Assembly: GCA_016287995.1 (NCBI GenBank)
Contig: JAEEXW010000052.1
Coordinates: forward strand, 1 to 11,606
DNA: 11,606 bases
Reading direction: 5' to 3'
DNA from: Bacteroidales bacterium
GTDB taxonomy: Bacteria; Bacteroidota; Bacteroidia; Bacteroidales; UBA3824
Each line of letters starts with the position of its first letter. Position 1 is the first letter of the stretch. Under the pieces are notes generated by a model, which saw only the letters and a list, made by a program, of their open reading frames with translations, was not told where the DNA came from and did no database searches. A program made the position numbers and the translations under genes. This document shows positions 1 to 5,714 of this stretch, one piece after another.

Positions 1-284
1 TCGGGGATTAAAACTTTTTTCTTGGGCGAGAGAACCTTGGCGGTTTCAGCCATAAAATGCACGCCAGCGAAGACGATGATGTCGGCGTCGGTTTTAGCCG
101 CCTGCTGCGAGAGACCAAGACTGTCGCCGGTATAGTCAGCGATTTCCTGAACTTCGTCCGTCGTATAATAATGCGCCAGAACAACGGCGTTTTTTTCTTT
201 TTTAAGTTTCTTTATTTCCTCGCGAAAATCAATTCCGTCGGGAACAGGCATATCCAAATGCCCGTTTTTCAATGTCAGTTCCAT
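1..284 (-). CDS. nadA: Quinolinate synthase NadA, N-terminal part (runs off left edge)
   Basis: NadA condenses iminoaspartate with dihydroxyacetone phosphate to quinolinate in de novo NAD synthesis, in the cytoplasm, using a [4Fe-4S] cluster. Translating the complement of 284-1 gives 94 residues starting MELTLKNGHL. Family motifs are clear: VVLAHYYTTDEVQEIADYTG (residues 34-53), GDSLGLSQQA (53-62), the segment around VFAGVHFMAETAKVLSP (71-87), and KKKVLIP at the edge, just before where the first cluster cysteine is expected in the family. The three cluster cysteines lie outside the window and cannot be checked. The ATG at 284 is chosen because the AHYY motif then falls about 38 residues in, and a promoter-like element sits about 27 bases upstream. 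The gene is divergent from the WYL regulator gene. Identification is secure; completeness is unknown. A plus-strand reading frame over the same bases is a shadow. Confidence 0.95.
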   Translation of the reverse strand, partial: MELTLKNGHLDMPVPDGIDFREEIKKLKKEKNAVVLAHYYTTDEVQEIADYTGDSLGLSQQAAKTDADIIVFAGVHFMAETAKVLSPKKKVLIP

Positions 285-310
285 AGTTTTTAATCAATTT
301 TTATTTTGCA

Positions 311-318
311 CAAAAATA
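311..318 (-). promoter_or_regulatory. Probable nadA promoter -7 element
   Basis: The minus strand reads TATTTTTG, an exact match to the Bacteroidota -7 consensus TAnnTTTG, 26 bases upstream of the nadA ATG. No good TTTG -33 box lies at the usual distance, only T-rich sequence. The nadA and WYL promoters are divergent and lie close together within about 70 bases. Confidence 0.55.
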
Positions 319-346
319 CGGTTTTTTATTAATTCTAAAAAAACAT

Positions 347-377
347 TTTGATAATTTAGAAATTATATTCATTTTTG
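347..377 (+). promoter_or_regulatory. Promoter of the WYL regulator gene
   Basis: TTTG (347-350) is followed after 19 bases by CATTTTTG (370-377), one mismatch from TAnnTTTG. The spacing matches the Bacteroidota housekeeping promoter. The start of transcription would be around 384, giving a leader of about 25 bases before the ATG at 408. Confidence 0.6.
351..366. promoter_or_regulatory. Inverted repeat between -33 and -7, candidate operator
   Basis: ATAATTT-AG-AAATTAT is a perfect 7-base inverted repeat with a 2-base spacer, placed exactly between the two promoter elements of the WYL gene. A dimeric repressor bound here would block RNA polymerase, so autoregulation by the WYL protein is a reasonable inference. 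The site is purely A/T rich in an AT-rich region, so chance cannot be excluded, and no copy of it is seen at the downstream operon promoter. Confidence 0.35.
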
Positions 378-407
378 CGGTTGTAATATCGTTAAATTCT
401 CATTAAT

Positions 408-1334
408 ATGAAAAACGTATTTACATACGATAAAGCGAGAGGCAGTCTTGTTAAAACCTTCTATAAACTTTTGGTTAAAGGTTGCGAAGTGTCTTATGAA
501 GATGTATTGACTGATTTTTTCGGTCAAAATTTGTCAAATAAATTAGCAGCATATACGGAATACAAAACGCTTAAACATGTAATTCCGGAAGTTGTTGATG
601 AGTTTAAAAAAAACGGTTTTGATATATTGCAAATTAAAAACGGGCGTTCTACAAAATATAGATACATAGGCGCGGACAAAGATCCGTTAAAAAACATTAA
701 ATTTCAAGCGGTACTTAAAGAAAGATATGACAAAATTGCTGACTACATAAACAAAAAGAAACCTTTTAAAATCACATATTTGCCTTTTGACCGTAATAAG
801 ATGGAGATTATCTTTCACCCGCATTTATTGAGGACATATAACGGGCGTTATTTTGCATTAGGAGTGTCAGAAAAGGATGGGTGCGAACCTTTTAGACAAT
901 TTGTCATTGCTTTGGACAGAATATATAAGAAGGACGAGGATGACGATGAAGAACAAGAAATTCGCTATATACCAAAACATCCGTACATACCGCCAGAACA
1001 TGGAGAATATGATTATTTGGCGAATTTAGTCGGGGTTAGTTTTGAAAAAAATGCAGAATTGACCACAATCAGATTGAGAGCCTTAGATAAATATACTTTT
1101 GGCAGACTTACCAAAAAACCGTTGCATAATTCTCAAAAAACAGTTCTACCGTTAACGAAACAAAACGGATTGGAATATGGAGAAGTGGAAATAACAGTTT
1201 ATCCAAATGTGGAACTATTGGGACAGATATTAAGTTACGGAAGTTATCTTCAAGTTGTTTCGCCGGAAAGTTATAAAAACACGGTTGCAGAAGAAATAAA
1301 AAAGGCTCTACAACTATACGAAAATGGTGATTGA
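408..1334 (+). CDS. WYL-domain transcriptional regulator
   Basis: A 308-residue cytoplasmic protein with the three-part layout of BrxR/CapW/PafBC-like regulators. Residues 1-90 look like a winged helix-turn-helix, ending in a strand-turn-strand (ILQIKNGRSTKYRYIG). A WYL domain spans about 95-175: FKITYLPFD (120-128), FHPHLL (136-141), NGRYFALGV (145-153, the eponymous Trp-Tyr-Leu replaced by Arg-Tyr-Phe) and FVIALDRI (165-172). A WCX-like C-terminal domain covers about 215-305, with EITVYPNVELLGQILSYG (261-278). An acidic loop KDEDDDEEQE (175-184) follows the WYL domain. WYL proteins bind nucleic acid or nucleotide ligands and often repress phage-defence operons; that role here is inferred from position upstream of the signalling operon. 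It has its own promoter, with a palindrome inside it, and no obvious terminator behind it. Low GC content matches the next three genes. Confidence 0.88.
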   Translation: MKNVFTYDKARGSLVKTFYKLLVKGCEVSYEDVLTDFFGQNLSNKLAAYTEYKTLKHVIPEVVDEFKKNGFDILQIKNGRSTKYRYIGADKDPLKNIKFQAVLKERYDKIADYINKKKPFKITYLPFDRNKMEIIFHPHLLRTYNGRYFALGVSEKDGCEPFRQFVIALDRIYKKDEDDDEEQEIRYIPKHPYIPPEHGEYDYLANLVGVSFEKNAELTTIRLRALDKYTFGRLTKKPLHNSQKTVLPLTKQNGLEYGEVEITVYPNVELLGQILSYGSYLQVVSPESYKNTVAEEIKKALQLYENGD

Positions 1335-1363
1335 ATTCGTGAACCAATAAAAAATGAATTATA

Positions 1364-1395
1364 TTTGCAGGGAAACAAAACAATTTGTACTTTTG
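1364..1395 (+). promoter_or_regulatory. Promoter of the three-gene signalling operon
   Basis: TTTG (1364-1367), 20 bases, then TACTTTTG (1388-1395): a full match to the Bacteroidota consensus. Transcription would begin near 1402 with a leader of about 37 bases. The -33 box itself lies in a second TAnnTTTG match (TATATTTG, 1360-1367), which could serve as an alternative upstream start. The operon can thus be expressed separately from the WYL gene. Confidence 0.75.
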
Positions 1396-1438
1396 CTGTT
1401 CAAATGACTTTTAATCACTTTTCAATATATAAATCGCT

Positions 1439-2122
1439 ATGGCTTACGGATTGTTTGCAAATATTTTCACTTCGACCAAGGAGAAAGAGGCAGTTCAGAA
1501 ACTTGAAGATGCCAAGATAGATTACCAATTGGCAGAAAAGAGGCTTAAAAAAGCTGCTGAAAGCCTGTACTATGCCCGCAAATCGGCCTTAAAAGAGATA
1601 GAAGATGCAGAATCTAAGTTAAAAAGACGTCGTAATTTTAGCATCAACAATGTTACTGAAATTGCCGTAGCGCGTGCATCTGTAAGAAATTTTACAGAAA
1701 TTATTCAAAATGAATCGAACCTTCCAGTCACTGACTATTATTCCGAAAAAAGAGATAACTTAATAATAGGCACTACCATTGGTACTCTCGGAGCGATTGG
1801 TGTCGGAATGTTAGGAAGAACTGCCATGGCAACATTTGGTTCTTTATTATTTCCTTTGGGAGCAATTGTTGGTGGATTAGCTATGTTTGCGTTTAACACA
1901 AATGACGAGTATGATAAAATCAATAAACAAACAAAAGAAATAAAAAGAGTAACAGATAAAATACAGCAATGTATTAGGGAAATTGAAAATTTAAGATATG
2001 ATATAGAAGATAATGCATATCATTTAAAAGAATATATTACCAAAGGCAAAGATGATTATCAAACAATTATTGATATCATCAAATCACTTTGTGTAAAAAT
2101 TAATAAAAGATTTGATATATGA
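1439..2122 (+). CDS. Coiled-coil protein with glycine-rich membrane hairpin, unknown family
   Basis: I do not recognise this 227-residue protein. It has a symmetrical layout. A charged, probably coiled-coil helix (about 12-66, with a basic KLKRRRN stretch at 61-67) is followed by a short linker. Then come two hydrophobic stretches, about 108-125 and 130-152, rich in Gly and Ala (IGTTIGTLGAIGVGMLG, then GSLLFPLGAIVGGLAMFAF). A second charged, probably coiled-coil helix covers about 155-203. There is no signal peptide. The hydrophobic pair is the right length for a membrane hairpin or amphitropic insertion, with both arms in the cytoplasm. It is the first gene of an operon; its stop codon overlaps the kinase start in ATGA, implying translational coupling and matched amounts. 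In defence operons a small membrane protein is often the effector that damages the inner membrane. That is inference; it could equally be an anchor for the kinase. Confidence 0.85.
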   Translation: MAYGLFANIFTSTKEKEAVQKLEDAKIDYQLAEKRLKKAAESLYYARKSALKEIEDAESKLKRRRNFSINNVTEIAVARASVRNFTEIIQNESNLPVTDYYSEKRDNLIIGTTIGTLGAIGVGMLGRTAMATFGSLLFPLGAIVGGLAMFAFNTNDEYDKINKQTKEIKRVTDKIQQCIREIENLRYDIEDNAYHLKEYITKGKDDYQTIIDIIKSLCVKINKRFDI

Positions 2123-4029
2123 ATGATTCTTGGAAGTTTTTGATTGAGTTTTTCAACTCTGATAAATCAATTGTCGATGTTATTAATAAAGCATTGGCAT
2201 TGAAATCGGATAAACGAGTCAGAAATACAAACGTAGATGTCTTTCTTTCTGACATCCGCAATTTATTACCCAATGGTAATCAAGAAACCGCATATAAAGA
2301 TTTTTTAAATTTTGTAACTTCCAAAGATATTTTAAAAAAAATTGAGAAAGATGAAGATTTGGAAATTTCCGAGAATAGGTTTTTAGGCATAGATATGGCT
2401 ATTGGACCGTATTTTGCTTTGTTTGCGCTTAATATTTATACCGAATGGTTCTTGTATGATAAAGAATACATAGAGAAATGGAAAGATGATAATAACTTTG
2501 ATATGAGTAGAATATCCGATTATTTTTTAAAAGCAAAAGGAGAAAAGGCATTATTATATCCACTTATGATATTACTCATTGTACTAAGACGAGAATACAA
2601 TGATTCACAAAAAAACATATACACAAAAAGGAAGGTTGAAATTCTAAAAGACATATACATACAGAGGAAGATTGAAATTCTAAGAGAAAAAACTATACGT
2701 CCCTATCTGTCCATAATTTATAGCATTTACAATCAATTTGATTTTGCAAATACTGATATTAAAGAAGAAATAAAAAAAGATATAAATGAAAGTCATATTA
2801 AATTGACAACTTTTCATCCACTTATTATAAACAATATCATTAGCAATAGTGATAGATATTTTTGGCTATTCGATGAATTAAATAATCAAGATGAAAAAAA
2901 AGAGCAATATGAATGGGTAGAGGAAAAACTTAAAAAACTTGATTCCGTAAAGAAAAATAGTAAACGGCTTCTTGTAGATTATTTATGTCTTTATACTAAA
3001 ATTAGAGAAAACGATTATTTTATCATTGATGACACGAAACCGTTGTATTTGATAAATAAAATATATATTTCTCTTAATAAAGGTAAGGAATATAAAAACG
3101 TTTGTTTTAAATACCAAGCAGATTGGAGTAATATTCCCGATGAATCATTCGATTATATTCAAATCTTACCAACGCCCAAATCGCCCAAAGAAAATTATAG
3201 AGAAGAATACAGAGTTGATTCTTTACGTAACAAATTGAAAAAAGACGGCGAGTTTTTAGTAGTCCAAACAGAAGATGAATATAAAAGGGAACAAATCCTC
3301 AAAGAGGAATTTTCTAATTTTAGACACGATTTACAAACTGTAATGAATGATTATGCCATTCAAGCATTAAAGAAAAATTTAGGCCTTGCAATTGATGGTA
3401 TTAATAAATTGTTCATAGGTAATAATTATCCTATCATAAAAGAAATACAAGAAAAACTAATAGATGCCCAAGAAACAGCATACAATATAGAAAACACATA
3501 TAATGTTGTAAACAGTTACATACAAGCCGCTGGCAATCCGTCAGTTAAGAATGGCAATAAAGATAAAATTTATTTAAAAAAATTCCTTGAGGATTTTATC
3601 AAATATGAATCAAAACGAGATAAAAGATATATTCTTTCATTCGAAAATATGGTATTACAAGGGCATGAAACAATAAAATACTACAAATGGACTCTTATTG
3701 TAATACTAAAAACTATAATTGATAACGCCATTAAGCACGGTTTTTGTGATGATTATAAATGCGAGAATCCAGAAATACGAATAATCGTAGAAGAAATAAA
3801 GGACAATTATATACTTAGAATATGTAATAATGGGAAAGCAATTAACATTCCAACATCAGAATATATAACTCGTGGTTTATTCAAAGGAATAACGGGTCAT
3901 ACCGGCTTAGGAGGCTACCAAATATATAGGTATGCCAAAATGCAGGGCGGAGATGTTGAAGTACATTCTATTGAAGATGAAACTCCTTCTGATTGGAATA
4001 CGGAAATTCATTTAATTATAAAAAAATAG
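2119..4029 (+). CDS. Soluble histidine-kinase-like protein (GHKL ATPase)
   Basis: A 636-residue protein whose last 245 residues form a histidine kinase core. The H-box is EEFSNFRHDLQTVMNDYA (396-413) with His403 as likely phospho-acceptor. A helical dimerisation region spans about 395-470. The ATPase N-box is VILKTIIDNAIKHGF (528-542, key Asn536). The G1 box is CNNGKAI (569-575), with Asn where many kinases have Asp. The G2 lid is GHTGLGGYQIYRYAKMQGG (593-611). The first ~390 residues match no sensor domain I know; they are mostly helical, strongly charged and Lys/Asn rich, and I see no clear signal peptide or transmembrane span, so it should be cytoplasmic. A 12-codon tandem duplication lies at about residues 167-190. 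It overlaps the upstream gene by 4 bases and is followed 2 bases later by a receiver-domain gene, its likely phosphotransfer partner. Kinase-core assignment is firm; the signal sensed is unknown. Confidence 0.88.
   Translation: MNDSWKFLIEFFNSDKSIVDVINKALALKSDKRVRNTNVDVFLSDIRNLLPNGNQETAYKDFLNFVTSKDILKKIEKDEDLEISENRFLGIDMAIGPYFALFALNIYTEWFLYDKEYIEKWKDDNNFDMSRISDYFLKAKGEKALLYPLMILLIVLRREYNDSQKNIYTKRKVEILKDIYIQRKIEILREKTIRPYLSIIYSIYNQFDFANTDIKEEIKKDINESHIKLTTFHPLIINNIISNSDRYFWLFDELNNQDEKKEQYEWVEEKLKKLDSVKKNSKRLLVDYLCLYTKIRENDYFIIDDTKPLYLINKIYISLNKGKEYKNVCFKYQADWSNIPDESFDYIQILPTPKSPKENYREEYRVDSLRNKLKKDGEFLVVQTEDEYKREQILKEEFSNFRHDLQTVMNDYAIQALKKNLGLAIDGINKLFIGNNYPIIKEIQEKLIDAQETAYNIENTYNVVNSYIQAAGNPSVKNGNKDKIYLKKFLEDFIKYESKRDKRYILSFENMVLQGHETIKYYKWTLIVILKTIIDNAIKHGFCDDYKCENPEIRIIVEEIKDNYILRICNNGKAINIPTSEYITRGLFKGITGHTGLGGYQIYRYAKMQGGDVEVHSIEDETPSDWNTEIHLIIKK
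2615..2686 (+). repeat. 36-bp in-frame tandem duplication in the kinase gene
   Basis: Two adjacent 36-base units (2615-2650 and 2651-2686) match at 31 of 36 positions. They encode consecutive 12-residue peptides, roughly NIYTKRKVEILK and DIYIQRKIEILR. Being a multiple of three, the duplication lengthens a charged helix without breaking the frame. Confidence 0.85.
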
Positions 4030-4031
4030 AT

Positions 4032-5489
4032 ATGGATAAAAAAATAAACATAGTATGGTGTGATGATCAGATAGACACTCTTCTGACAGAAGAAGTTTCA
4101 TCAATCTTTGATGAAAGCAGATGTCATATCCTGAAAACAACAAAAACGGCAGGCGACTTGATAAAGTTTTTGAAAGAAAACGAAAACATCGTTGATGCTG
4201 TAATTGTTGATTTAAATTTGGGAAAAGGAAATCCAACTCCTGATAAAAAACAAGCAGACGGCTTTCGATATATTCATGAACGGATAGAAGACTATCCGCA
4301 CATTCCATTCTACCTATACAGCGGTCGTGATGAGGATTTCATAAAAAAGATATACGAAGAATTGCAATTCTCAACAGATGATGATTACTTCTTTTCTAAA
4401 AATGAAAATGGAGACGCAAGATATTTTAACAAACAACAAATGCCACAACTCTTGGATATGTTGGTGGAAGAGGTTGAAGAAATTCGCTCACGCAAAGCCG
4501 AATATAAAATCAAACAGGAATATCCTGAGGCTTTTCAAGCAATAGCAGAGTTTAGTGAAGCGATTGTAACAGAATTTGAAGATAAAGGCTTTGAAAAAAG
4601 CGCATTTACAAAACCTTTTATAGATATTCTTACTGGCAACATAAAAAAAGAAACAGGCAATACTTTAAGAACTCTTATAGAGGGAGTGTATCGTAAATAT
4701 AGCCATTTCACCCCCTGTTGGTGTTCTATGAATGCTATTCCTAAGCTTTTAAGTAGAGAAAAAATAAACGGAAAAATCTACACCTATTATCAAGAGCAAT
4801 ATAAAATGCCAAAATATTTGAAAAATGCTTTTGAATTTTTCAATGAATATGTCAATGCTTGTTCGCATCCACAAAACATAGATCTTCGTATGATGAAAGC
4901 CGTTGCCATAATAGGTCTTGATTTAATAAGATGGGCTGGAGAATTTAAAAATAAAAATAAACATAACAACATGTTCAAATTCGAAGAATTTACAACACAA
5001 ATAAGAGAATGCGTTGACAAGGTTGGAAGTAAGGGGAAACCATTAAAAGGGAGTATTATTAAGGATAAATATGGAGATAATTATTGGTTACAACAAAATA
5101 CGTCAATAGAACTACAAGTTGGCGATACGGTAAAAATCAAAAAAATATCAGCAGATGGAAACACAGAACATGGATGCGAATATCATGTATCTTACGAAGA
5201 TTGGGAACTAATTGAAGGTAAAGAAGTGTCCAAAGAAACGGAAGAAACTTCCGATGTTGTTACCCTCAATCCTCCAATTGAGGGCAAAGTCCAATCTACA
5301 AATATTGAAGGTGCGGAAATCCTATATGTAACTTCCGACGATGGACAAAAATACCGCATAGAAGAAGACGACGTCAAACCAAATCCTTTTGATGCAAATG
5401 TAAAGATAGAAGGCCATTCTGGACGAGACCCTATATACAAGGATTACTTCTTGGTCCCTTCCAATTTGTGGGAATTAAATATTGAATAA
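4032..5489 (+). CDS. Receiver-domain protein with unusual C-terminal output region
   Basis: A 485-residue protein, taking the ATG at 4032; an upstream in-frame ATG at 3993 would overlap the kinase gene and add 13 residues before the receiver fold. Residues 1-130 are a response-regulator receiver: acidic pair Asp11-Asp12 after the first strand (INIVWCDD), phospho-acceptor Asp60 in AVIVDLNLG, Ser97 in FYLYSGRD, and Lys123 in YFFSKN. All residues needed for phosphorylation are present. Residues about 165-305 are helical, with FFNEYVNACSHP (269-280), resembling the Asn-x-x-x-His patches of HEPN/DUF4145-like helical domains; this is only a resemblance. The rest is beta-rich with two possible small barrels: about 335-395 (GSIIKDKYGDNYWL, VGDTVKIKK) and about 413-485 (PIEGKV, LYVTSDDGQKYRI). 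I see no HTH, GGDEF, EAL or HD output. It is the last gene of the operon, followed by a terminator. Confidence 0.87.
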   Translation: MDKKINIVWCDDQIDTLLTEEVSSIFDESRCHILKTTKTAGDLIKFLKENENIVDAVIVDLNLGKGNPTPDKKQADGFRYIHERIEDYPHIPFYLYSGRDEDFIKKIYEELQFSTDDDYFFSKNENGDARYFNKQQMPQLLDMLVEEVEEIRSRKAEYKIKQEYPEAFQAIAEFSEAIVTEFEDKGFEKSAFTKPFIDILTGNIKKETGNTLRTLIEGVYRKYSHFTPCWCSMNAIPKLLSREKINGKIYTYYQEQYKMPKYLKNAFEFFNEYVNACSHPQNIDLRMMKAVAIIGLDLIRWAGEFKNKNKHNNMFKFEEFTTQIRECVDKVGSKGKPLKGSIIKDKYGDNYWLQQNTSIELQVGDTVKIKKISADGNTEHGCEYHVSYEDWELIEGKEVSKETEETSDVVTLNPPIEGKVQSTNIEGAEILYVTSDDGQKYRIEEDDVKPNPFDANVKIEGHSGRDPIYKDYFLVPSNLWELNIE

Positions 5490-5495
5490 TAATGA

Positions 5496-5527
5496 AAAAA
5501 TGGTTCACAGAAGCGTGAACCATTTTT
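5496..5527 (+). terminator. Terminator of the signalling operon
   Basis: AAAAATGGTTCAC (5496-5508), loop AGAAGC, then GTGAACCATTTTT (5515-5527): a perfect 13-base-pair stem ending in a T run, beginning 7 bases after the receiver-gene stop. The sequence is nearly symmetrical, so it could also stop transcription from the other side. Confidence 0.9.
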
Positions 5528-5540
5528 AATTTGTAATTAT

Positions 5541-5571
5541 TTTGAACATCCATAATAAACCTCTAATTTTG
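5541..5571 (+). promoter_or_regulatory. Promoter of the nuclease-like/glycine-zipper gene
   Basis: TTTG (5541-5544), 19 bases, then TAATTTTG (5564-5571): full consensus match. Transcription would start near 5578, leaving a leader of about 135 bases before the ATG at 5715, unusually long compared with the other genes here. Confidence 0.7.
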
Positions 5572-5714
5572 TACCCGTAAACAGAACCACAGGTTCACTG
5601 CTAAAAATTAAAAATAACAAGAAAAGGCAGAAGCAACGGGTGAAGCCAAGCCGCTACAAAATAACGTAGTCCTAAAAGATCCCATATTTTTAAACTCTTT
5701 AATTCCTTTTGTGT
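5572..5714 (+). other. Long leader with short hairpins
   Basis: No gene is visible between the promoter and the ATG at 5715. The leader holds GAACC-ACA-GGTTC (5584-5596) right after the expected start of transcription, an A-rich stretch, a GC-richer block (about 5625-5655) with several GGC/GCC and GAAGC elements that could pair, and CTAC-8 bases-GTAG (5654-5669). I match it to no known riboswitch. It could be a regulatory leader, a small RNA, or left-over sequence from an insertion. Confidence 0.35.

Noticed and set aside
57..293. Plus-strand open frame at the left edge
   Set aside because: The complement encodes conserved NadA motifs; this frame has no family features.
3070..3270. Methyltransferase-like segment inside the kinase protein
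   Set aside because: Only a late-motif resemblance (FDYIQILP, LKKDGEFLVV); there is no glycine-rich SAM loop, so not called as a domain.
3993..4031. Upstream ATG for the receiver protein
   Set aside because: It would overlap the kinase C-terminus and add 13 residues before the first receiver strand; the ATG at 4032 gives a canonical start.
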